Source of the DNA: RGIG5612 sp045604025
GTDB taxonomy: Bacteria; Bacillota; Clostridia; Lachnospirales; Lachnospiraceae
Direction: 5' to 3'
DNA: 16,041 nucleotides
Assembly (NCBI GenBank): GCA_045604025.1
Contig: JAZUNG010000003.1
Coordinates: forward strand, 1-16,041
The translations under genes were made by a program, and so were the position numbers. Positions 5,868-13,327 of this stretch are shown one piece after another. Under the pieces are notes generated by a model, which was not told where the DNA came from, made no database searches, and was given only the letters and a program-made list of their open reading frames with translations. Every line of letters starts with the position of its first letter. Positions within the stretch are counted from its first letter, which is position 1.

Positions 5868-6615
5868 GTTGAAGGGTGAATTGGACGGCCGGATAGAAGA
5901 TTCCAGGCTGGACAGCTGGATAAAGGATTCCAGACTTACGATCATCGTAGGGCATTTCGGAACAGGGAAAACGGAAGTCGCTGTGAACATGGCAGAGGCC
6001 ATGGGCAGATTGCGGCTTCCGTTTACGTTTGCCGACCTGGACATTGTGGACCCGTACTTCCGCTCCCGTGAAAGAGAGGAAGAGATCACGGGCTGGGGAG
6101 GCTACTTCATCACCAACGCCCAGGCCGTCATGGACGCGGACGTCCCGGCCATCCCCTCAGAGACCGCATCACTCTTCGACGACCGCAGCCGCTACGGGAT
6201 CATGGATATCGGGGGAGACCCGTCAGGTGCCAGAGTGCTGGCCCGCTACTATCAGAAGATCGCCAGAGAACAGGCTCGCGTGATCTGCGTACTGAACGCC
6301 AATCGGCCGCTCACCCGGACTCCGGAGGAAGCAGCTAGCTACATCCGGGCCATGGAGATGACCGGGGGATTCCGCGTGACCGAGCTGATCAACAATACGC
6401 ATCTGTGCGGTGAGACCCCAGAAGAGGACGACTTGAGGAGCGCCGAGCTCTGCCGGAAGGTCGAAGAGATGACAGGCATCCCGCTCAGGTGCCACACGGT
6501 GGAGAAGCATTTGCTGGACAGGCAGGGAGACGAGATCGCATCCGGCCTGCAGCTGAGAGAAGACCAGTTCATCTGGCCAGTAAACATTTACATGAAGAAA
6601 CCATGGGAAATGTGA
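5845..6615 (+). CDS. P-loop ATPase associated with 2-oxoacid:ferredoxin oxidoreductase
   Basis: This 256-residue protein has a Walker A loop, GHFGTGKTE, at residues 36-44, a Walker-B-like LPFTFADLDIVDPYF strand near 61-75 and MDIGGDPSG near 118-126. It resembles CobQ/MinD-type P-loop NTPases. Its exact role is not established; proteins of this kind are commonly encoded next to ferredoxin and 2-oxoacid oxidoreductase subunits in Clostridia and may act in Fe-S cluster loading or complex assembly (inference). The first 30 residues look like an extension: they contain a 9-residue duplication (GRIEDSRLDS/WIKDSRL, GATTCCAG at 5899 and 5926, pitch 27). No good ribosome site precedes ATG 5845, so a TTG start at 5860, 5869 or 5881 is possible. 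It is the first gene of the operon; the next starts 17 bases after its stop. Confidence 0.85.
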   Translation: MDWIRLDKLKGELDGRIEDSRLDSWIKDSRLTIIVGHFGTGKTEVAVNMAEAMGRLRLPFTFADLDIVDPYFRSREREEEITGWGGYFITNAQAVMDADVPAIPSETASLFDDRSRYGIMDIGGDPSGARVLARYYQKIAREQARVICVLNANRPLTRTPEEAASYIRAMEMTGGFRVTELINNTHLCGETPEEDDLRSAELCRKVEEMTGIPLRCHTVEKHLLDRQGDEIASGLQLREDQFIWPVNIYMKKPWEM

Positions 6616-6632
6616 GAAACGGAGGTTAAGCA

Positions 6633-6845
6633 ATGGGAAGTCACGTAGTATTTGACAGAGACAGGTGCAAGGGCTGCGAGCTGTGCATCTCCGTCTGTCC
6701 GAAGAAGATCATCGGGCTGGACTCCAGTCCCAACGTCAAGGGCTACTGCCCGGCCATGTGTACAGATGAATCCGCGTGCATAGGATGCGCGAGCTGCGCC
6801 AGGATCTGCCCGGATTCGGTAATATCGGTATACAAGGATGAATGA
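6633..6845 (+). CDS. 2-oxoacid:ferredoxin oxidoreductase, ferredoxin-like (delta) subunit
   Basis: This 70-residue protein has two classical [4Fe-4S] motifs: CKGCELCISVCP (residues 13-24) and CIGCASCARICP (49-60), both CX2CX2CX3CP. It would carry electrons from the thiamine active site in the beta subunit to free ferredoxin. GGAGG lies seven bases before the ATG. A third conserved-looking pair of Cys (GYCPAMC) sits between the motifs. Length and position ahead of the alpha subunit fit four-subunit enzymes of the Vor/Kor type. It is followed by a 102-base spacer before the alpha gene, with no promoter or terminator that I can see. Confidence 0.93.
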   Translation: MGSHVVFDRDRCKGCELCISVCPKKIIGLDSSPNVKGYCPAMCTDESACIGCASCARICPDSVISVYKDE

Positions 6846-6947
6846 CAGGAACCAGACAGCTCGAATGACTTGCTGAAAGGGCAGTCACAGACAGGGATCA
6901 TCCTGAAAGCCAGGAGAAAACCTGTTACCAAAGGGAGGACTAATAAC

Positions 6948-8132
6948 ATGAAAAAAGAGATCTGGAAAGGAGCAGAAGCGATCGCCGAGGCAGCCATCCG
7001 CGCAGGCTGCAAAGGCTTCTTCGGCTATCCCATCACTCCGCAGAATGAAGTACCTGAATATATGTCACTGAAAATGCCCGAGGCCGGCGGCGTGTTCGTT
7101 CAGTCCGAGTCGGAGGTCGCAGCTATCAACATGGTTTACGGCGCGTCCGCATCCGGGATCCGCTGCATGACCTCCTCGTCATCGCCCGGCATCAGTTTGA
7201 AGCAGGAGGGCATCAGCTACCTTGCAGGCGCCGAGCTTCCCGCCGTTATAGTAAACGTCATGCGTGGCGGCCCGGGCCTTGGCACCATCCAGCCGTCACA
7301 GTCAGATTATTTCCAGGCCACCAGAGGCGGCGGAAACGGAGACTACAGGACAGTAGCGCTCGCACCCGCCAGCATTCAGGAGGCCGTAGATCTGATGCAG
7401 GATGCATTTGACATCGCAGATGAGTACCGCACACCGGACATGATGGTGGCAGACGGTCTGATCGGCCAGATGATGGAGCCCGTGGAGTGGAAGGAGCACA
7501 AAGGAAGAGAGCTCCCGCCGAAGACATGGGCAGCAGACGGACTGAAGGGGCGTGACCACAACCATTTCATCACATCACTCCTGATGGATGCATCCACCTG
7601 CGAAGAGCACAACAGAAACCTGATGAAGAAATACGAGACCATCGCTGAGCGCGAGGTCAGATACGAAGAGATAGAGTGCGATGACGCCGAGGTGATCATC
7701 GTGGCATTCGGAACCACCTCCAGGATCGCGCACACAGCCATGGAGCACCTGAGGGCAGCAGGCGAGAAGGTCGGCATCTTCCGCCCGATCACGATCTGGC
7801 CGTTTCCTGAGAAAAGGCTCGCCGAGATCGCAGCCAGACCTCAGACCAGAGCATTCCTCGTAGTCGAAATGAACGGCGGCCAGATGGTCGAGGACGTACG
7901 CATGGCAGTCGCAGGCCGGGCACCCGTAGAGTTCCACGGCAGGATGGGCGGCGAGATCCCTACAGTTACCGACGTGGAACGCATCACAGCCAGACTGCTG
8001 GAGAAATACGACAACGAGGACGCCGAAGAGATCATCTCCGAAATGCAGGAGAAGGAGCGCGAAGAGGACGAGGAAGAGATGCACAGCATCCTGAGGCCTC
8101 TGGTAGAAGGCGTAGAGATCAACAATTACTGA
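6948..8132 (+). CDS. vorB: 2-oxoacid:ferredoxin oxidoreductase alpha subunit (2-oxoisovalerate type, VorB-like)
   Basis: This 394-residue alpha subunit carries the pyrimidine-binding fold of the thiamine diphosphate enzyme that oxidises a 2-oxoacid with CoA and ferredoxin to acyl-CoA and CO2. Visible motifs are GYPITPQNE (residues 26-34), the conserved acidic SESEVAAI near 53-60, SSSSPGISLKQEG near 76-88, and GGPGLGTIQPSQSD near 107-120. The start at 6948 has AAAGGGAGGAC upstream and the typical N-terminus MKKEIWKGAEAIAEA; an in-frame ATG at 6870 would add 26 residues of spacer. The C-terminal 40 residues are strongly acidic. Sequence type resembles annotated VorB (branched-chain 2-oxoacids), but 2-oxoglutarate or pyruvate cannot be excluded. 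The last 13 bases, with stop, recur 59 bases downstream. Confidence 0.93.
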   Translation: MKKEIWKGAEAIAEAAIRAGCKGFFGYPITPQNEVPEYMSLKMPEAGGVFVQSESEVAAINMVYGASASGIRCMTSSSSPGISLKQEGISYLAGAELPAVIVNVMRGGPGLGTIQPSQSDYFQATRGGGNGDYRTVALAPASIQEAVDLMQDAFDIADEYRTPDMMVADGLIGQMMEPVEWKEHKGRELPPKTWAADGLKGRDHNHFITSLLMDASTCEEHNRNLMKKYETIAEREVRYEEIECDDAEVIIVAFGTTSRIAHTAMEHLRAAGEKVGIFRPITIWPFPEKRLAEIAARPQTRAFLVVEMNGGQMVEDVRMAVAGRAPVEFHGRMGGEIPTVTDVERITARLLEKYDNEDAEEIISEMQEKEREEDEEEMHSILRPLVEGVEINNY

Positions 8133-8192
8133 TTGAGGAATTACGCTGATGCAGTATCGTTCAGTAAAACACGCCTGAGAACAATTACTGAT
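8121..8192 (+). repeat. Duplicated stop-codon region of the alpha-subunit gene
   Basis: AACAATTACTGAT, containing the last codons and TGA stop of the alpha gene (8121-8133), is repeated exactly at 8180-8192, 59 bases downstream, with a GAGA-type lead-in in both. The rest of the 132-base spacer up to the beta gene shows no promoter, terminator or gene. Thirteen identical bases at this distance could be chance, but the same arrangement occurs at other gene ends here. Confidence 0.6.
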
Positions 8193-8264
8193 AACTGATC
8201 ATGGCCCGGAAGCGGGAGAAAGGAAGACCGATTGCGAACAGCAGACGGTCAGAAGTGACAGATC

Positions 8265-9017
8265 ATGAAGACAATATATGAGAGATCAAAGGGACTGACA
8301 GATACACCGATGCATTACTGCCCGGGATGCGGACACGGCATCGTTCACAAGCTGATAGCCGAGGTAATGGTGGAGCTGGGCCTGCTTGATGAGGCCATCG
8401 GCGTCTGCCCGGTAGGCTGCAGCGTATTTGCGGGCAATTATCTGGCATGCGACTTCATCGAGGCCGCACACGGCAGGGCACCCGCAGTCGCCACCGGAGT
8501 CAAGAGGACACATCCGACTCAGCCGGTATTTACATATCAGGGCGACGGCGACCTCGCGTCCATCGGAGCTGCCGAGATCGTGCACGCAGCCATGAGAGGT
8601 GAGAAGTTCACCACCATATTCATCAACAACGCAATCTACGGCATGACAGGCGGGCAGATGGCACCGACCACACTGATCGGCCAGAAGGCCACAACCTGCC
8701 CGCTCGGCAGGACCAAAGAGCAGGCCGGCATGCCCATCCGAGTGGCAGAAATGCTCTCCACCCTGGACGGACTGGTTTACGCCGAGAGAGTCTGCGTGAC
8801 GGACATTCCTCATCTGATGAAGGCCAAGGCCGCCATTAAGAAGGCGTTCGAGATCCAGATGCGCGGCGAAGGATTTACATTTGTAGAGGTCCTCTCCGCA
8901 TGCCCGACCAACTGGGGCATGACACCTGTGGACGCCAACAAGTGGCTGATGGAGAACATGGCCGCCTACTATCCGCTGGGAGTTGTTAAGGATATTTCGG
9001 GAGGAGAACAGTCATGA
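8265..9017 (+). CDS. 2-oxoacid:ferredoxin oxidoreductase beta subunit (thiamine diphosphate-binding)
   Basis: This 250-residue protein is the beta subunit, which binds thiamine diphosphate and Mg2+. The TPP motif is complete: GDGDLASIG (residues 93-101) through NNAIYGMTGGQ (121-131). The N-terminal CPGCGHG (19-25) and later Cys in GVCPVGC (47-52) fit Vor/Kor-type beta subunits that hold or face an Fe-S cluster. The start at 8265 gives the family-typical N-terminus; the ribosome site is weak (AGAAGTGA). It overlaps the gamma gene by four bases (ATGA), implying translational coupling. Confidence 0.95.
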   Translation: MKTIYERSKGLTDTPMHYCPGCGHGIVHKLIAEVMVELGLLDEAIGVCPVGCSVFAGNYLACDFIEAAHGRAPAVATGVKRTHPTQPVFTYQGDGDLASIGAAEIVHAAMRGEKFTTIFINNAIYGMTGGQMAPTTLIGQKATTCPLGRTKEQAGMPIRVAEMLSTLDGLVYAERVCVTDIPHLMKAKAAIKKAFEIQMRGEGFTFVEVLSACPTNWGMTPVDANKWLMENMAAYYPLGVVKDISGGEQS

Positions 9018-9568
9018 ACAGACATATAATACTTTCGGGATTCGGAGGACAGGGCGTCCTCTCTATCGGAAAAAATCTTGCTGAGGCCGGACTGGAAGAA
9101 GGCAGGGAGGTCACATGGGTTCCCGCGTATGGCCCGGAAATGCGAGGCGGCACAGCCAACTGCAGCGTCATCATCAGCGACAAACGTATCGGCTCGCCCC
9201 TGATCGAAAAGCCCACCGACATCATCGTTATGAACAGGCCTTCGCTGACCAGATTTGAGCCGACCGTCAAGCCAGGTGGACTGGTATTCGTGGACAGCTC
9301 CACCATATCGGACAAGGTGCAGAGAGAAGACCTGCACGCGTTCTACATCCCGTGCGACGAGATCGCCAGAGAGATCGGTAACCTCAAGGCCGCCAACATA
9401 GTCATGCTGGGCGCATTCGTTGAGGCTACAGGCATCGTGAAAATGGAGACCATCGAGCGCATGATCCACGAGATCTTCTCCGGCAAGAAAGCGAAATTCA
9501 TCCCCATCAACCTGGAGGCGCTGAAGCGCGGCGCCGAGTGCGTGGACCGCACCCCGATACCGTATTGA
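9014..9568 (+). CDS. 2-oxoacid:ferredoxin oxidoreductase gamma subunit
   Basis: This 184-residue protein is the gamma subunit and has the diagnostic N-terminus IILSGFGGQGVLSIGK (residues 5-20), then VTWVPAYGPEMRGGTANC (34-51). The latter is a conserved region contacting CoA or the partner subunits in this family. The ATG overlaps the beta stop codon and has GGGAGGAG upstream. With the delta, alpha and beta genes it forms a complete four-subunit, cytoplasmic, oxygen-sensitive enzyme. The stop region shows a repeated TGAGCC element (see 9566-9646). Confidence 0.93.
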   Translation: MNRHIILSGFGGQGVLSIGKNLAEAGLEEGREVTWVPAYGPEMRGGTANCSVIISDKRIGSPLIEKPTDIIVMNRPSLTRFEPTVKPGGLVFVDSSTISDKVQREDLHAFYIPCDEIAREIGNLKAANIVMLGAFVEATGIVKMETIERMIHEIFSGKKAKFIPINLEALKRGAECVDRTPIPY

Positions 9569-9646
9569 GCCACATGATATGGTGAGCCGCGGACAGACGA
9601 TTCGGATCAGGCAGATATATATGATGAAACGCTGAGCCGCGGACAG
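9566..9646 (+). repeat. Repeated TGAGCC(GCGGACAG) element after the gamma-subunit stop
   Basis: The stop of the gamma gene reads TGAGCC (9566-9571). The extended 14-mer TGAGCCGCGGACAG occurs at 9583-9596 and 9633-9646 (pitch 50), each preceded by related ATGAT-containing bases. The spacer holds no gene. The end of the second copy merges with GACAGCTCGAA (9642-9652), an 11-mer also found after the ferredoxin-subunit gene at 6855-6865. Confidence 0.7.
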
Positions 9647-9675
9647 CTCGAAATGTACTGAAAGAAGACAGATCA

Positions 9676-11136
9676 TTGAATACACAGATCACTGATAAAC
9701 TGATGACAGCCAGTGAGATCGCCGGGATGGTGCAGGATGGCTGGGTATGCTTTTCTGATATCGGTCTGGCGATCCCTCCTGAGATCACGAACGCGCTCGC
9801 AGCGCGCGCTGCAGCCGGGAGCCTGAAGAGGGTCATCTGGCACAGCCTGCTGGACCTGGAGCCGCTGGATATCCTGAGCCCTGAGGCAGCACATTTAGCA
9901 GTTGCAGATTCACTCCGTGAAGGCCGCAGTTCACAGCTGGGGCAGGTCCTTCTTGACGGTCTTGAACTCACACGCACCGCCGGCATGGCTGGCACAGATG
10001 CCTATTTGAGGGGTGCCACTGAAACCACGCAGGCCACCGGCATGGCAGGCACAGCCGATTTCGGGATCCGCCCGGTGTCGTGGTTCTCGGGCAAAGCATT
10101 TGCACGTGCGGTGAACGAGCACAGAGCGGACATCATGCCCTGCAATTACCACGACATGCCCGAGCACGCCCGCAATCTGGAACGCATTGACGCGCTCCTG
10201 ATCCGCACATCCACCATGGATGACAACGGATATTTCTACACGGGGCTGTGCGGCTCCATGATGGAAGTGCTCCTGGAGAGGGCTGAGCATATTTATATCG
10301 AGGCCAACACACACATTCCGCATTTGCCGGGTTCAGTCCGGATACACTTAGGCCAGGTGGACGCGTACTGCGTGTCAGACAGAGAGCTGCCCGATATCCA
10401 AGCGGCAGCAGAGGATGAGACCAGCAAGATCATCGCGGAATATATAGCCGACGAGATCCCGGACGGCGCGACCATCCAGCTCGGTATAGGCAGCGTTCCC
10501 GAGGCAGTCGGCAGGCTCCTGAAGGAGAAACGCGACCTCGGTATTCACACCGAACTTTTCTCAGACAGCTTCAGAGAACTGATCGAGTGCGGTGCCGTGA
10601 CCAACTCCCGCAAGGAACTCTATACAGGCAAGAGCGTCACCACGGTAGCCTTCGGTTCCAAGGAACTGGGCAGGTTCCTGGACGGCAATCCGGACGTGCT
10701 GATGCTTCCGGTCAACATTACCAATGACCCGTATGTAATCGCGCAGCACAAAAACTTCATGTCGATAAATGCCGCCCTGGAAGTCGACCTTTTCGGGCAG
10801 GTCTGCGCGGAGAGCATCGGGACCAGGCATGTCTCCGGAAGCGGCGGCCAATCAGACTTCGTACGAGGCGCAGTGATGAGCGAGGGTGGCAAGAGCTTCA
10901 TCGCATTTCCCTCCACAGCTACAGGCGGACGCCTGAGCCGCATCAAGCTGACCCTGTCAGAAGGCGCGATCGTAACGACCAGCAAGAATGATGTCGATAT
11001 GATCGTTACGGAATACGGTATCGCCAGACTCCGCGGAAAGACATTATCCCAGAGAGCACGCGCTCTCATAGCCATCGCCCATCCGTGCTTCCGTGATGAG
11101 CTGACCAGCGAGGCCCGTAAGTCCGGCCTGTTGTAG
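9676..11136 (+). CDS. Acetyl-CoA hydrolase/CoA-transferase family protein (butyryl-CoA:acetate or 4-hydroxybutyrate CoA-transferase type)
   Basis: This 486-residue family I-type CoA-transferase would move CoA between an acyl-CoA and acetate. Family features: GATIQLGIGSVPEAV (265-279), GIHTELFSD (289-297) with the probable catalytic Glu293 that forms the glutamyl-CoA thioester, GSGGQSDFVRGA (388-399) and TEYGIARLRGKTLSQRA (445-461). It is longer than usual (about 430-450): residues about 97-129 hold an insert with GMAGT twice, 19 codons apart. The start is TTG at 9676, behind GAAAGAAG; an in-frame ATG nine codons later (9703) is an alternative. As last gene of the oxidoreductase operon it likely releases the acid product while saving the thioester as acetyl-CoA. 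Exact acyl preference is unknown. The 3' end is triplicated (11116-11190). Confidence 0.88.
   Translation: MNTQITDKLMTASEIAGMVQDGWVCFSDIGLAIPPEITNALAARAAAGSLKRVIWHSLLDLEPLDILSPEAAHLAVADSLREGRSSQLGQVLLDGLELTRTAGMAGTDAYLRGATETTQATGMAGTADFGIRPVSWFSGKAFARAVNEHRADIMPCNYHDMPEHARNLERIDALLIRTSTMDDNGYFYTGLCGSMMEVLLERAEHIYIEANTHIPHLPGSVRIHLGQVDAYCVSDRELPDIQAAAEDETSKIIAEYIADEIPDGATIQLGIGSVPEAVGRLLKEKRDLGIHTELFSDSFRELIECGAVTNSRKELYTGKSVTTVAFGSKELGRFLDGNPDVLMLPVNITNDPYVIAQHKNFMSINAALEVDLFGQVCAESIGTRHVSGSGGQSDFVRGAVMSEGGKSFIAFPSTATGGRLSRIKLTLSEGAIVTTSKNDVDMIVTEYGIARLRGKTLSQRARALIAIAHPCFRDELTSEARKSGLL
9982..10054 (+). repeat. In-frame 57-bp duplication inside the CoA-transferase gene
   Basis: GGCATGGC-T/A-GGCACAG occurs at 9982-9997 and 10039-10054, 57 bases (19 codons) apart. 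It encodes GMAGTDAY and GMAGTADF. The segment falls where family members are shorter, so it is probably an inserted surface loop rather than part of the active site. Confidence 0.85.
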
Positions 11137-11190
11137 AATATGCGTAAGTCTGGCCTGCTGTAGAATATTCGTAAGTCCGGTCTGCTGTAG
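11116..11190 (+). repeat. Three tandem copies (27 bp) of the CoA-transferase 3' end, each with its stop
   Basis: Copies start at 11116, 11143 and 11170. Each reads CGTAAGTCCGGCCTGCTGTAG with one or two changes, followed by AATAT in the first two. The first copy is the real end of the gene (RKSGLL and TAG at 11134-11136). As 27 is nine codons, all three stops are in one frame: RKSGLL-stop-NM-RKSGLL-stop-NI-RKSGLL-stop. Confidence 0.95.
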
Positions 11191-11204
11191 GAAAACAGAA
11201 TATC

Positions 11205-11253
11205 AGAGTATAACAGAACTGCCGCCTGAGAGGGGCGGCAGTTTTTATACTCT
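11205..11253 (+). terminator. Strong rho-independent terminator of the oxidoreductase/CoA-transferase operon
   Basis: CTGCCGCC (11219-11226) pairs with GGCGGCAG (11234-11241) around a 7-base loop and is followed directly by TTTTTAT. An outer pair, AGAGTATA (11205-11212) and TATACTCT (11246-11253), extends the hairpin, so the element may also stop transcripts from the other strand. Confidence 0.9.
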
Positions 11254-11424
11254 AAGATGAAGATGCGCCAGAGCCAGTTAATTGGTAAGATGCCATTTTC
11301 GAATGGTTTTGCAGGTTTCGGGAAAGCTTATTTCAGTACATGGCCGTTTCAAGGCATTTTCTGTAACCGCAACAACGTATGATGATCTTTGTAATTGATC
11401 AATGACTGGTTGAAATCAGTAATC

Positions 11425-11615
11425 TTTCCAAAAACTACGGCAATGACCAGAACATACCAGACATTTTTCCAAAAACTACGGCAATGACCAGAACATACTA
11501 GATGATTTTCCAAAAACTCCAACAATGACCACTAAAACCTCTTGCAGAGTGGTCACGGCCGAAGTAAATGGAAAATGGATGAGTCAGGAGTGGTCACAGC
11601 CGAAGTAAATGGAAA
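11425..11615 (+). repeat. 41-bp array: three direct copies then two inverted copies
   Basis: TTTCCAAAAACTACGGCAAT-GACCA starts at 11425, 11466 and 11507 (third copy diverged in the middle). Inverted copies, TGGTCACGGCCGAAGTAAAT-GGAAA, lie at 11550-11574 and 11591-11615. Both orientations keep a 41-base pitch. Direct and inverted cores agree at 19 of 25 positions. The facing copies form a perfect 8-bp core hairpin (TGACCACT 11526-11533, AGTGGTCA 11548-11555). The rest of 11254-11752 holds no gene that I can support. Confidence 0.9.
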
Positions 11616-11752
11616 TTGTTGCAATGATCTATGATAAAAGTGTCCTCTAAACAGCCCTAAAATGATTATAATAATGAAAGCAAAGATAATCTTATTGAAT
11701 TCACAGACAATCTGACTTTCATACGAAAAGATTATGAAGTGAAAGGGGGTTT

Positions 11753-12316
11753 ATGACAAAGATGCAATCTGAAAAGGCTGGTGATCAGGAGAATGTCATC
11801 AACAGACAGGTGGCAGAAAAAATATATCTGGCCTGCTGGGACGATGCGGTCAGAGTTGCTCAGATCATTTTGAATGACCACTCAGCGGCAGAGGATTGTG
11901 CACAGACAGCCATGATCAAACTGTTTGAGCATATCGATAAAGTTGATACGTATCCATCACCCCGAACAAAAGGTTATCTGATAGTGATCACAAGAAATCT
12001 TGCGTATCGAGAATACAATCTGCAGAAACGGATACTTAATTATACAGAAGAGGCAGAGAGACAGCTGAATGATAGCACCGATGGCAGAGCCACAGAAGAT
12101 ATCGCGCTGGATAACTGGACCAGCGAAGTGATTGCAGATGCACTGGCCCGACTACCAGATAGAGACTCAGATATCCTGGTGCTAACATATGGTTTTGACC
12201 ATAGTACAGCGGAATGCGCAGATCTGATGGGAATGTCAGTTGAGGCTGCCAGAAAGGCTCTGCAGAGGGCAAGGCAGAAATTACGAAAGGAGTTAGATAA
12301 AATTGGCTACAGATAG
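11753..12316 (+). CDS. RNA polymerase sigma factor, sigma-70/ECF-like
   Basis: This 187-residue protein has two sigma domains. Region 2 (about residues 28-92) includes HSAAEDCAQTAMIKLFEHID and TKGYLIVITRNLAYREY, the -10-binding segment. Region 4 (about 124-182) includes LARLPDRDSDILVLTYGFDHSTAECADLMGMSVEAARKALQRARQKL with a helix-turn-helix near 150-173. It lacks regions 1 and 3, as ECF factors do. The ATG at 11753 has AAAGGGGG upstream. A TATAAT at 11667-11672 without a convincing -35 is the only promoter hint. It overlaps the next gene by 14 bases, the usual arrangement with an anti-sigma factor. By eye both genes are more AT-rich and less codon-biased than their neighbours. The regulon is unknown. 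Confidence 0.9.
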   Translation: MTKMQSEKAGDQENVINRQVAEKIYLACWDDAVRVAQIILNDHSAAEDCAQTAMIKLFEHIDKVDTYPSPRTKGYLIVITRNLAYREYNLQKRILNYTEEAERQLNDSTDGRATEDIALDNWTSEVIADALARLPDRDSDILVLTYGFDHSTAECADLMGMSVEAARKALQRARQKLRKELDKIGYR

Positions 12317-13301
12317 ACTGAAAGAGGCCATGCTGATATATGTCGAACAGCTGGGAAGGGACGATGATCAGTCTCTGAAGAGAGAAATGCAAAGTGACAA
12401 CGGAGAAACAGCAGAAGATGCCAGGTTTGAGAAGCTGTGGACACAGTATGAAAATGACATGCACGTTGAAGTGCAAGCGCCCTCTGGGTGGCAGACTGGG
12501 AATATAGGCGAAGGCAGCAGAAATAAAAAACGCCGCAAAAAGGCTCTGGGGATTGCCATAGCAGTGGCAGCAGCTCTGATATTGGCTGTTGGCATCGGAA
12601 CTGCTGCCAGTCAGGACTGGGACGACTCAATGTTTGGAGCTCTCAGAAGACTGCTGGACAAAAATCTGGATCAAAACGAATTCTCGGTATCACCTGAAGA
12701 GATTGTGACATACCATATCGAGAAGGTAGGATTTATTCTTTCAGGAGATGAGTATTCAACTGACCCAACAGTGAAAGAATTTCTGATCCATGGCTGGAAG
12801 GTAGATAGCAGCTCGGGCGCTTTGGGTTTTTATGATAACAACGGGCAGCCAGTGACAATGATAGACAGCTATATTCTGAAGCGTGGTGAAGAAAGACTGA
12901 AGATATTTATAAGCGAGGGAGACTTACTTAACGGCCTGCGCGTCAGAGATTGCAGGCTAGCATCGATGGACATAAACGTCGATACCTATATTAACCAGAG
13001 CAACGTCACTGACTTCACTGTCGGAGGAGTCAATCTGCTGGATTGTTCAACTTTGCAGATGGATGAGCTGATAACAGAGCACGTATCCGAGAAATCAATA
13101 GCCCATTATGCAGGGGGAACAGCAACTGAAGAACAGTGGGCAAATTTTGATGCATTTCTATATCCTCCGGAAGGCATTATGAAGGATTCAGGTATCATAC
13201 AGCTGAGAGTTGAGATTAACAATTTAAATACTCTGAATATTCAGAATATAGTTGCAGCCTTTAAAGAGTATGGACCTGTGCCGGACCTGTATCTGGATTA
13301 A
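12303..13301 (+). CDS. Membrane-anchored putative anti-sigma factor / sensor
   Basis: I do not recognise the family of this 332-residue protein; the role is inferred from context and topology. Residues 1-75 are charged and presumably cytoplasmic. KKRRKK (75-80) precedes one transmembrane helix (about 81-102), and the remaining 230 residues would be outside. This layout and the overlap with a sigma gene are typical of anti-sigma factors. No zinc-binding HxxxCxxC motif is seen in the cytoplasmic part, so it is not a canonical ZAS-type. The start is TTG at 12303, ten bases behind AAAGGAG; ATG at 12330 is a weaker alternative. The gene ends 26 bases before the convergent murI gene with no clear terminator between them. 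Confidence 0.75.
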   Translation: MATDRLKEAMLIYVEQLGRDDDQSLKREMQSDNGETAEDARFEKLWTQYENDMHVEVQAPSGWQTGNIGEGSRNKKRRKKALGIAIAVAAALILAVGIGTAASQDWDDSMFGALRRLLDKNLDQNEFSVSPEEIVTYHIEKVGFILSGDEYSTDPTVKEFLIHGWKVDSSSGALGFYDNNGQPVTMIDSYILKRGEERLKIFISEGDLLNGLRVRDCRLASMDINVDTYINQSNVTDFTVGGVNLLDCSTLQMDELITEHVSEKSIAHYAGGTATEEQWANFDAFLYPPEGIMKDSGIIQLRVEINNLNTLNIQNIVAAFKEYGPVPDLYLD

Positions 13302-13327
13302 AATGATCAATGGAGATTGAAATAACC

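Noticed and set aside
7575..8084. Antisense open frame opposite the oxidoreductase alpha gene
   Set aside because: Shadow of a gene with clear family motifs; His/Cys/Asp-rich product typical of reverse-strand translation.
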